From Nocardia terrae (lineage in GTDB: Bacteria; Actinomycetota; Actinomycetes; Mycobacteriales; Mycobacteriaceae), in the NCBI RefSeq assembly GCF_009760405.1, contig NZ_WRPP01000013.1, positions 147,591 through 211,590 on the forward strand: 64,000 nt of DNA, given 5' to 3'. Position 1 is the stretch's first letter. Each line of letters opens with the position of its first letter. Made by a program: the position numbers and the translations under genes. Of this stretch, positions 32,362 to 40,086 are shown in pieces. The notes under the pieces were generated by a model. That model searched no databases and was not told where the DNA came from. It saw nothing but the letters and a program-made list of their open reading frames with translations.

Positions 32362-32427
32362 CTAAGCGCGCCGAATAATGTTGCCGGTGCAGATGAAGGT
32401 CACATGCAGCTCGCCCACGACAGCCAT
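32362..32427 (-). pseudogene. ptpA: Displaced 5' end of chromosomal ptpA
   Basis: ATG 32427 (or GTG 32418) opens MAVVGELHVTFICTGNI and then runs out of frame context into element DNA, ending at a TAG after IIRRA. It matches the start of the intact gene at 21378 at protein level but with different codons, which proves that the element carries its own version of the ptpA start. The original promoter now drives only this stub. Confidence 0.88.
32381..32394. repeat. Right attachment core (attR)
   Basis: TTGCCGGTGCAGAT, identical to 21341-21354. The chromosome side continues with the ptpA start; the element side has no similarity to ptpA. Confidence 0.85.
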
Positions 32428-32471
32428 TCTGGCCGGTGACCGCGAACACCGGCCACGTAGGGTGGACGGCT

Positions 32472-33521
32472 GTGCCGGACGACACCGAACTCGACGAATT
32501 CGACCGTGCCGGGCTGCGCCATCACGGGGACGTGGAGGCGCGGGCCGGGATGGTCGATTTCGCGGTGAACGTGCAGGGGAGCGCGCCGCCGGAGTGGTTG
32601 CGGGAGCGGCTGGCCGGGCGGCTGGGGGAGTTGGGGCGGTATCCGGCGGGCGAGGACGAGCGGCGGGCGCGGGCGGCGGTGGCCGCCCGGCACGGGCGGG
32701 CCGTCGACGAGGTGCTGCTGCTGGCGGGGGCCGCGGAGGGGTTCGCGATGCTGCCGCGTTTGGGGTCGGCGCTGGCGGCGGTGATCCATCCGTCGTTCAC
32801 CGAGCCGGAGTTGGCGCTGCGCGAAGCGGGGGTGCCGGTGACCCGCGTGGTGTTGGAACCGCCCTACACCCTCGACGGGGTGGCGGTGCCGGAGGACGCG
32901 GATCTGGTGGTGGTGGGCAATCCGACCAACCCGACGTCGGTGCTGCATGCGGCCGCGGACATCCGGGCGCTGCGGCGGCCCGGGCGGATCGTGGTGGTGG
33001 ACGAGGCATTCGCCGACGCGGTCCCGGACGAGGCGGAATCGATTGCGGGGGAGAGCCTTCCGGATGTCCTGGTGTTCCGGAGCCTCACCAAGACCTGGGC
33101 GCTGGCGGGGCTGCGCTGCGGCTACGTGCTCGGTGCGCCCGAGGTGCTGGCCCGGTTGAATCACGGCCGCGCGCACTGGCCGCTCGGGACGCTGCAGCTG
33201 GAAGCCATTGCGGCGGTGAGTGAACCGCGAGCCGTCGCCGAGTCGCGGCGCAAGGCCGAGACCATCGCGGCCGATCGGGCGGCCATGATTCCGCGGCTGC
33301 GGGAGCTGGGCATCGAGGTGCACGAGCCCGCGGCCGGGCCGTTCCTGCTGATCCGGGTCCCGGATGCCGAATTGTTGCGAAAGAAGCTCGCGGACAAGGG
33401 GATCGCGGTGCGTCGCGGTGATACGTTCCCCGGGCTGGACGCGGGCTTCCTGCGGGTGGCGGTGCGGCCCGCCGCCGAGGTGGACCGGCTGGTCGCGGCC
33501 ATTCGCGACGTGGGCTTGTGA
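32472..33521 (+). CDS. cobC: CobC-like aminotransferase (threonine-phosphate decarboxylase/HisC family)
   Basis: A PLP-dependent fold-type I enzyme of about 349 residues, assigned to cobalamin synthesis as maker of the aminopropanol phosphate arm. Family motifs: Asn in NPTNPTSV, Asp-Glu in VVVDEAFADAVP, PLP Lys in RSLTKTWALAGLRCGY and the C-terminal Arg in LRVAVRP. The opening PDDTELDEFDRAGLRHHGD and FAVNVQG-type region match the mycobacterial orthologue. Start GTG 32472 is preferred; ATG 32436 is in frame. Decarboxylase versus aminotransferase activity cannot be told from sequence alone. Confidence 0.88.
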   Translation: MPDDTELDEFDRAGLRHHGDVEARAGMVDFAVNVQGSAPPEWLRERLAGRLGELGRYPAGEDERRARAAVAARHGRAVDEVLLLAGAAEGFAMLPRLGSALAAVIHPSFTEPELALREAGVPVTRVVLEPPYTLDGVAVPEDADLVVVGNPTNPTSVLHAAADIRALRRPGRIVVVDEAFADAVPDEAESIAGESLPDVLVFRSLTKTWALAGLRCGYVLGAPEVLARLNHGRAHWPLGTLQLEAIAAVSEPRAVAESRRKAETIAADRAAMIPRLRELGIEVHEPAAGPFLLIRVPDAELLRKKLADKGIAVRRGDTFPGLDAGFLRVAVRPAAEVDRLVAAIRDVGL

Positions 33522-33591
33522 ACAGGCGGACAACAGGGCTGGGGTTTCAGGGGCGATGCCCCTGCGAGCCCCCGAGAGTTGGGAGATTGTC

Positions 33592-34725
33592 GTGACGACG
33601 GTGCGGCTGGCGGATCTCATCGCGGCGCTGGATGCGGCGTATCCGCCGAAGCTCGCCGAATCGTGGGATTCGGTGGGACTGGTGTGCGGCGATCCGGCCG
33701 AGCCGGTGTCGCGGGCGCTGTTCGCGGTCGACGCGACCGAGGCGGTGGTGGCGGAGGCCCTCGAGTGGGGCGCGCAGGCGCTGGTCGTGCACCATCCGCT
33801 GCTGCTGCGCGGGGTGGACACGGTCGCGGCGAGCACGCCGAAAGGCGCTCTGCTGCATCGGCTCATCCGCTCGGGTTGCGCGTTGTTCACCGCCCACACC
33901 AATGCCGACTCCGCCGATCCCGGCGTCTCGGACGCGCTGGCGCGGGCCATCGGGTTGCGGGTCACCGGCCCGCTGGACCCGAAACCGCTGACCGCACTGG
34001 ACAAATGGGTGGTGGCCGTCCCGATCACCCACAGCGGTGAGGTGCTCGACGCCCTCTTCGCCGCCGGGGCCGGCCTGAGCGCGCACTACTCCGACGCGGC
34101 CTGGACGGTCGCGGGCACCGCGCAGTTTCGCCCGCTCGACGGCGCGAACCCGGCCCTCGGCGCACCCGGTGAACTGCACGAGGTCGCCGAGGACCGCCTC
34201 GAGGTGGTCGCGCCGCCGTCCCGTCGCGCCGCGATCCTGGCCGCGCTCCACGCCGCCCACCCGTACGAGGAGCCCGCCTACCACGTCACCGAGCGCGCGG
34301 AACTGCCGTCGGGCCTGGGCATCGGCCGCGTCGGCGAGCTGGCGACCCCGGAGACGTTGCGCGAGTTCACCGCCCGGGTCCGGGCGTCGCTGCCCGCCAC
34401 CACCTGGGGCGTGCGCGCCGCGGGCGACCCGGACCGCGTCATCCGCACCGTCGCGGTCTGCGGCGGCGCGGGAGATTCCTTCCTGGGCAAGGTCTCTCGT
34501 CTCGGTGTCGACGCCTACGTCACTTCCGACCTGCGCCACCATCCCGCCGACGAGCACCTGCGGGCGGGCGGCCCGGCCCTCATCGACGCCGCGCACTGGG
34601 CCACCGAGTTCCCGTGGTGTGCCCAGGCGGAGAATGTGGTGCGCGCCGCACTGCCCGGCCTGGAAACCCGGGTGTCGGCCATCCGCACCGACCCCTGGAC
34701 CGTCGGCGCGGCCGACGACCACTGA
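33592..34725 (+). CDS. NIF3/GTP cyclohydrolase 1 type 2-like dinuclear metal protein
   Basis: A 377-residue member of the NIF3 family (mycobacterial Rv2230c type). Metal ligands are visible in LVVHHPLLLRGV, FTAHTNADSAD and late ALIDAAHWATEFP; the PII-like insertion in the middle (VVAPPSRRAAILAALHAAHP) is typical of the long form. Function is unsettled; it may be a metal chaperone or hydrolase. GTG 33592 follows GGGAG by 8 bases. It lies in the cobC-NIF3-zinc ribbon-RNase H row. Confidence 0.93.
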   Translation: MTTVRLADLIAALDAAYPPKLAESWDSVGLVCGDPAEPVSRALFAVDATEAVVAEALEWGAQALVVHHPLLLRGVDTVAASTPKGALLHRLIRSGCALFTAHTNADSADPGVSDALARAIGLRVTGPLDPKPLTALDKWVVAVPITHSGEVLDALFAAGAGLSAHYSDAAWTVAGTAQFRPLDGANPALGAPGELHEVAEDRLEVVAPPSRRAAILAALHAAHPYEEPAYHVTERAELPSGLGIGRVGELATPETLREFTARVRASLPATTWGVRAAGDPDRVIRTVAVCGGAGDSFLGKVSRLGVDAYVTSDLRHHPADEHLRAGGPALIDAAHWATEFPWCAQAENVVRAALPGLETRVSAIRTDPWTVGAADDH

Positions 34726-34835
34726 TCGTCACGATCGAATGTCCAGCTAGAAGGCGGGTTGGCAGATTCGGCCCGCCGGTGCCGGTAGGGTAGGTGTCTT
34801 GTTAATTCGTCCTTAGCGTTCAGGAGACCTTCGCG

Positions 34836-35573
34836 TTGAATGCCGAACCATCGATCCAGGCCAAGCTGCTCGACCTCGCCGCCGTCGACGCCGAGCTGAC
34901 GCGGATCGAGCATCGCCGCAAGGTGCTGCCCGAGCAGCAGGAGGTGGCGCGGCTCGAGGGTGAGCGCACCGCCCGCAAGGACGAAGCGGTCAAGGTCGAG
35001 ATCCAGATCGACGACCTGGACCGCGACATCCGCAAGCTGGAGGGCGAGGTCGAGGCGGTCCGCAAGCGTGAGGAACGCGACCGCGGCATGCTGACCTCCG
35101 GTTCGGTCGGCGCCAAGCAGCTCTCGGAACTGCAGCACGAGCTGGGCAGCCTGGAACGCCGCCGCAAGGTCCTCGAGGACGACCTGCTCGGTGTGATGGA
35201 GCAGCGCGAGGCCACCGCCGACGCGCACGCCCACGCCGGCGCCAACCTGGACAAGGCCGAGGCCGACCTGGTCGACGCCGAGCGCCGGCGCGACGAGGCC
35301 CTCGCCGACCTGGCCGTGGCCCAGCAGCGCTGCGAGTCCGACCGCGCCGCCCTGTCCGGCGCCTTCCCCGCCGACCTGCTCGCCGCCTACGACAAGCAGC
35401 GCACCCAGTACGGCGTCGGCGCGGCCCTGCTACAGGCCCGCCGCTGCGGCGCCTGCCGCATCGAACTCGACCGCGGCGAGATCTCCCGCATCACCCAGAC
35501 CGCCCCCGACGTGGTCGTCCGCTGCCCCGAGTGCAGCGCGATCCTGGTGCGCACCAAGCACTCCGGGCTCTGA
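34836..35573 (+). CDS. Coiled-coil zinc-ribbon protein
   Basis: A 245-residue protein with a long antiparallel coiled coil (about residues 10-180, rich in Glu, Lys and Arg) and a C-terminal zinc ribbon: CGACRIELDRGE and CPECSAILVR. This is the conserved Rv2229c-type family, related to chlamydial CT398. Its partner is unknown; conserved linkage with RNase H and NIF3 suggests a housekeeping nucleic-acid role. TTG start at 34836 with AGGAGA upstream. Confidence 0.93.
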   Translation: MNAEPSIQAKLLDLAAVDAELTRIEHRRKVLPEQQEVARLEGERTARKDEAVKVEIQIDDLDRDIRKLEGEVEAVRKREERDRGMLTSGSVGAKQLSELQHELGSLERRRKVLEDDLLGVMEQREATADAHAHAGANLDKAEADLVDAERRRDEALADLAVAQQRCESDRAALSGAFPADLLAAYDKQRTQYGVGAALLQARRCGACRIELDRGEISRITQTAPDVVVRCPECSAILVRTKHSGL

Positions 35574-35660
35574 CCCGACGCCGCACCGCGGCGAAACCAT
35601 CATGATCCGGCCCGCCCCGGTTCGGGCCGAGCTCCGGACCGGCACGGAAGGTGAACAGCG

Positions 35661-36881
35661 TTGGTGGACATGGTGATCGTCGAGGCCGACGGCGGGTCGC
35701 GCGGGAATCCGGGACCGGCCGGATACGGCGCGGTGGTGTGGGATGCCGAGCATGTGCGTCCGCTGGCCGAGCGCCGCGAGTACCTGGGCGTCACCACCAA
35801 CAATGTCGCCGAATACCGCGGGCTGATCGCCGGTTTGGAGGCGGCCACCGAGCTCGGGGCCCGCGAGGTCGCCGTGCGCATGGACTCCAAGCTCGTCGTC
35901 GAGCAGATGTCCGGGCGGTGGAAGGTCAAGCACGAGAGCATGATTCCGCTGGCGGATCGAGCCCGGCGGCTGGTGGCCGGATTCGACCGGGTCACGTTCA
36001 CCTGGATTCCGCGCAAGGAGAACAAGCACGCGGACAAGCTCGCCAACGAGGCGATGGACGACGCCGACACCGTGGGCGAGGTGCGGACCGCGTTGGCGAC
36101 GGCTCCCGCGGACGAACCCACCGAACTGGGTGCGGCGGAGATCATCGGCGCGGTGGCGGAAAGCCCCGCGGCCCTGGGGGAGATCAGCGCGGCCGTCGCG
36201 GGCGGTGTGGTCGACAGCGAGGCGAAGGCCGCCGGTGCCGCACCGTCGCCGGGATGGACCGGGGCCGTCGGACGGCCGACCCGGCTGCTGCTGCTACGTC
36301 ACGGCCAGACGGAATTGTCCGTGCAGCGCCGGTATTCGGGCCGTGGCAACCCGCCTTTGACGGAGCTGGGCCGCAACCAGGCGGCCGCGGCCGCGGAAAT
36401 GCTCGCGGCCAAGGGCGGTATCGAGGCCATCGTGTGCTCGCCGCTGGGCCGGGCCAAGGAGACCGCGGAAGCGGCGGCTCGCGCGCTCGGGCTGCCGGTG
36501 CGCGAGCTGCCCGGGCTGATCGAGACGGATTTCGGTGCGTGGGAAGGGATGACCTTCCTGGAAGCGCGCGACCACGATCCGGAGCTGCACGCCCGGTGGC
36601 TCGGCGATCCCTCGGTGCCCGCGCCCGGCGGCGAGAGCTTCGATCAGGTGCGGGAGCGCGTCGAGGGCGTGCGCCGGGATCTCGCGGCGTTGTATCCGGG
36701 CGCGAATGTGCTTGTGGTCAGCCATGTCACGCCGATCAAGACGATGCTGCAGCTGGCGCTGGGGGTCGGCCCGTCGCTGCTGTACCGGCTGCACCTGGAT
36801 CTGGCGTCGCTGTCCATCGCGGAGTTCTTCCCGGACGGCGGTTCGTCGGTCCGCCTGGTCAACGACACCTCGTACCTCTGA
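35661..36881 (+). CDS. Bifunctional RNase HI / histidine phosphatase (CobC-like) protein
   Basis: A 406-residue fusion. Residues 1-130 are RNase HI: EADGGSRGNPGPAGYG with the first Asp, VAEYRGLIAGLEAA with the Glu, RMDSKLVVEQM, and HADKLANEAMD. After an Ala-rich linker, residues 205-406 form a phosphoglycerate mutase-type phosphatase with LLRHGQTELS and VVSHVTPIK. In mycobacteria (Rv2228c) the first domain removes RNA from hybrids and the second acts as alpha-ribazole phosphatase for vitamin B12. Start is TTG 35661 or nearby GTG/ATG. Confidence 0.94.
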   Translation: MVDMVIVEADGGSRGNPGPAGYGAVVWDAEHVRPLAERREYLGVTTNNVAEYRGLIAGLEAATELGAREVAVRMDSKLVVEQMSGRWKVKHESMIPLADRARRLVAGFDRVTFTWIPRKENKHADKLANEAMDDADTVGEVRTALATAPADEPTELGAAEIIGAVAESPAALGEISAAVAGGVVDSEAKAAGAAPSPGWTGAVGRPTRLLLLRHGQTELSVQRRYSGRGNPPLTELGRNQAAAAAEMLAAKGGIEAIVCSPLGRAKETAEAAARALGLPVRELPGLIETDFGAWEGMTFLEARDHDPELHARWLGDPSVPAPGGESFDQVRERVEGVRRDLAALYPGANVLVVSHVTPIKTMLQLALGVGPSLLYRLHLDLASLSIAEFFPDGGSSVRLVNDTSYL

Positions 36882-36894
36882 GATCCCTTCGGCC

Positions 36895-37782
36895 TCAGGG
36901 CCGCAGGGTCGCCATCAGGAATTCGGTCTGGTCGTAGACGGCCTTCTCGAACCAGTCGTCGAAGTAGATGTCGAAATGCCCGATCGGGTAGCGCCGGACC
37001 GTCGCGTGCTTGGTGCGCTCGGCCGCCTTGAGGGTCGGGCCCGCCGGGGCCACCGAGTCGTTGTCGCAGATCGCGTACAGCACAGGCGCTTTGATGTCCT
37101 TGACGTGCCGGGTCGGATTCTCGAACAGTGTCGACAGGCCGACGCGCGCCGCCACCTTCGGCCGGTACTGGCTGCTCTCCTCGGCCAGGCGGCCGAATCC
37201 GGCGGGCACGTCGGCGGCGCTCATCAGGGCCGCCGAATGCTTCTTGCCGGCCAGCCGGGCGGTGATGGGCCGCCGGATGATCGGCCCGATCAGCTGGTCG
37301 GTGACCGCCAGGGTGCCGGTCTTGACCAGGCTCAGCGGCCCCTTCGCCATGGCCGAGGACCAGCCGCTGGTGAACGGGCACTGCGCGACCACGGCCGCGA
37401 TGTAATGGTCCTCGGGCGCGACCGCGAGCACGTGCCCGCCACCGAAAGAACTGCCCCACAGTGCGATTCGCGTCGCGTCGATGCCGCGGATGGTGCGCGC
37501 GAAGGCGATGGCCGCATGCCAGTCCTCGCGCTGCTTACCGATATTGATCTGCTGGCGCGGCTCGCCCCCACTGGCCCCGAAATATCGATAGTCGAAGGCC
37601 AGCGCCGCGATTCCCGCCGACGCGAAGCGCCGGGCATACCGATCCAACCCCATTTCCCGGTCCGCCCCCAGCCCGTGACCCATGACCACCAGCGGGCGCG
37701 GCTTGGGCGGTCCATCCGGGAGATACAGCCATGCGGCGCACTGTTCGCCACCCGAAGGGAACCCCACCTCGACACGCTCCAT
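36895..37782 (-). CDS. Alpha/beta hydrolase
   Basis: A 295-residue serine hydrolase of the YcjY/dienelactone hydrolase-like type: oxyanion region VVMGHGLGADREMGLDRYA, nucleophile elbow WGSSFGGGHVL, acid in AICDNDSVAPAG and His in PIGHFDIYFDDW. No signal peptide. The family includes esterases and peptidases; the substrate is unknown. Its start codon is only 26 bases from the 5' end of rnpB on the other strand. Confidence 0.9.
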   Translation of the reverse strand: MERVEVGFPSGGEQCAAWLYLPDGPPKPRPLVVMGHGLGADREMGLDRYARRFASAGIAALAFDYRYFGASGGEPRQQINIGKQREDWHAAIAFARTIRGIDATRIALWGSSFGGGHVLAVAPEDHYIAAVVAQCPFTSGWSSAMAKGPLSLVKTGTLAVTDQLIGPIIRRPITARLAGKKHSAALMSAADVPAGFGRLAEESSQYRPKVAARVGLSTLFENPTRHVKDIKAPVLYAICDNDSVAPAGPTLKAAERTKHATVRRYPIGHFDIYFDDWFEKAVYDQTEFLMATLRP

Positions 37783-37807
37783 GGGGCCCTACGGTACCTT
37801 GGTGCCC

Positions 37808-38243
<436 letters not shown>

Positions 38244-38359
38244 CTCGCAACCGAGTGTTGCGGGTTTGTTATCTCTTCGCCCGGTCGATCTTCCGGTGCC
38301 ATGATGGAGGCACACCATCGGATTTCCGATGGCGCGGAAATAGTTTCGCGGAGCGAACA

Positions 38360-39328
38360 ATGGATGTTCTGTATCTGTTGATGGCGTGGCTGGGCGCGAT
38401 TGTCGTTATCGGCGGGATCGCGTTGGCGTCGGGGGTGCGGGTTGTCGCGCAGTATGAGCGCGGTGTGGTCCTGCGGTTGGGGCGGGTGCGGGCGGTCAGA
38501 GAACCGGGGATGCGGGTGTTGATTCCCGGGGTCGACAAGATGCAGAAGGTGTCCATGCGGGTGGTCACCATGCCGGTGCCCGCGCAGGAGGGCATCACGC
38601 GCGACAATGTGACGGTCCGGGTGGACGCGGTCGTGTACTTCCGGGTGGTCGATCCGGTGCGGGCGCTCATCGAAGTGCAGGACTATCTGTTCGCGGTCGC
38701 GCAGGTGGCACAGACCTCGCTGCGCTCGATCATCGGCAAGAGCGAACTCGACGATCTGCTCTCCAATCGCGAGCAGCTCAACAAGGGCCTGGAGTTGATG
38801 ATCGACAGCCCGGCGCTGAACTGGGGCGTGCACATCGATCGAGTCGAGATCAAGGATGTCGCCCTGCCCGACGCGTTGAAGCGTTCCATGTCCCGCCAGG
38901 CCGAGGCCGAACGGGAGCGGCGGGCCCGCATCATCTCCGCCGAGGGCGAATTGCAGGCCTCCGAGAAACTGGCCCAGGCCGCGGCGAATATGGGCAAGGC
39001 CCCGGCCGCGCTGCAACTGCGATTCCTCGAGACCGTGGTTCAAGTTGCGGCGGAAAAGAATTCGACGCTGGTGCTGCCGTTTCCCGTGGAGTTGCTCAGG
39101 TTTCTAGAGCGCAGCACGCCGCCGGAGCGGCAACCGGGCGCATCGGCCGCCGAGCTCCCCGAACCCGCCGTGGAACAGCCCACCCTCGGCCCCGCGGCGG
39201 TCGGCGAACTCATGTCGGTGCTGGCCCAGCCGGGCATCCGCGAGGCCCTCGCGGCGCTGGAACAGCCCGGCGCACAAGGAAAGACGAACGCGTCCGGGAA
39301 TCCGGGCGCGGGCAAGGAGTCGGCGTAG
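38360..39328 (+). CDS. SPFH/band 7 (slipin, stomatin-like) membrane protein
   Basis: A 322-residue protein with one N-terminal membrane helix (MDVLYLLMAWLGAIVVIGGI) and an SPFH domain: YERGVVLRLGRVRAVREPGM, VRVDAVVYFRVVDPVRALI and IGKSELDDLLSNREQLNKG. A helical region (SRQAEAERERRARIISAEGE) mediates oligomers. An Ala/Pro-rich tail ends the protein. Slipins organise membrane microdomains; a NfeD partner is usual but not seen. A 34-residue membrane peptide follows. Confidence 0.92.
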   Translation: MDVLYLLMAWLGAIVVIGGIALASGVRVVAQYERGVVLRLGRVRAVREPGMRVLIPGVDKMQKVSMRVVTMPVPAQEGITRDNVTVRVDAVVYFRVVDPVRALIEVQDYLFAVAQVAQTSLRSIIGKSELDDLLSNREQLNKGLELMIDSPALNWGVHIDRVEIKDVALPDALKRSMSRQAEAERERRARIISAEGELQASEKLAQAAANMGKAPAALQLRFLETVVQVAAEKNSTLVLPFPVELLRFLERSTPPERQPGASAAELPEPAVEQPTLGPAAVGELMSVLAQPGIREALAALEQPGAQGKTNASGNPGAGKESA

Positions 39329-39381
39329 CGCGGGTACCGGGCCCGGGCGCGTGCGACGGATAGAAGATGAGGAAGTAAGTC

Positions 39382-39486
39382 ATGGCGGGTGTGATTCAGC
39401 CGTTGGCCATCGTTGTCCTGTTCGGGATCGCGTACGGGTTCAAGTTCTTCAGCAAGAAGTTCCCGGACGGGCTGCGCGGCCACTAG
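39382..39486 (+). CDS. 34-residue membrane peptide downstream of the SPFH gene
   Basis: ATG 39382 follows GAGGAAG by 7 bases. The product is one membrane helix (MAGVIQPLAIVVLFGIAYGF) with a basic, probably cytoplasmic tail (KFFSKKFPDGLRGH). It lies 53 bases after the SPFH gene on the same strand and may be its accessory subunit. It is too short for most gene callers. Confidence 0.65.
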   Translation: MAGVIQPLAIVVLFGIAYGFKFFSKKFPDGLRGH

Positions 39487-39679
39487 AAGACACCGGTAGC
39501 GGGAGGGCGACGTGATCGACGCCGCTCTCTCGTTCGCGTGCGCAGACCGACGAGTTGGATGAGAATTGCGGCGCGCCACCTCGCACGTCTCGGCGCGGCT
39601 CGGCGTGTCGAGCGGGTTATCTGCTCTTGACTAGCACCGAACGTGATCGACGTCATAAAGTGTTGCGCGTTGGAAAGTT

Positions 39680-39698
39680 CCGTTGCGGTCCGCAACGG
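39680..39698. promoter_or_regulatory. Perfect 19-base palindrome upstream of the secreted-protein gene
   Basis: CCGTTGCGG-T-CCGCAACGG, 42 bases before the start codon at 39740. The size and perfect symmetry suit an operator for a dimeric regulator near the promoter. The rest of the 253-base gap shows no gene. Confidence 0.6.
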
Positions 39699-39739
39699 GC
39701 GAAGGGCTCAACAAACGTCGGAAAGCAGGTCTCGTCTAA

Positions 39740-40072
39740 ATGCGAATTGCTCGCAAACTGGCAGTCGGTGCGCTTCTTGCCGCTGCCGCTTCCGTTTCGG
39801 TTGTGCTGGGTTCCGGGTCCGCCTCCGCGGTCGCCATAACCCCGCTGCCGGGTGGGGTGCAGGTGGATCTCACCCCGGCGGACACGCAGTGGGTCGCACA
39901 GAATCACTTCGGGCAGGTCATCGCGAACCTGCCGCATCCCTCTGCCCCGTCCTTCGGGGAGGCCCTGGATTCGGCGGCGGCGATGTCGTCGCAGTATCCG
40001 GATGGCCGCGTGGTGTTCACGGTGTACGGTCCGTTCAACGAGCTGAACGGGACGATGCTGGCCCTGCAGTAG
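39740..40072 (+). CDS. Small secreted protein, unknown function
   Basis: A 110-residue protein with a clear signal peptide (MRIARKLAVGALLAAAASVS, then VVLGSGSASA as cleavage region). The mature part (~80 residues) has VQVDLTPADTQWVAQNHFG and ends VVFTVYGPFNELNGTMLAL. No Cys. No family recognised; similar short exported proteins are common in Nocardia and Rhodococcus. Likely under control of the palindrome upstream. Confidence 0.75.
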   Translation: MRIARKLAVGALLAAAASVSVVLGSGSASAVAITPLPGGVQVDLTPADTQWVAQNHFGQVIANLPHPSAPSFGEALDSAAAMSSQYPDGRVVFTVYGPFNELNGTMLALQ

Positions 40073-40086
40073 GGTCAGCCTTCGCA

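Larger units (their letters stand above)
21341..32394. mobile_element. Integrated element of about 11 kb in ptpA, phage-satellite-like
   Basis: Bounded by 14-base direct repeats in ptpA. Gene order from the left: integrase and a small HTH repressor on the minus strand, divergent from an excisionase-like gene, then an initiator gene with internal iterons, a run of small genes, an HNH nuclease, and a right-hand regulatory block. Base composition falls well below the chromosome between about 23.4 and 28.7 kb. No capsid, portal, tail, lysis or FtsK/TraB transfer gene is visible. The int-repressor-xis-rep-ori order recalls phage-inducible islands; a defective prophage or mobilisable element cannot be excluded. 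Confidence 0.85.
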
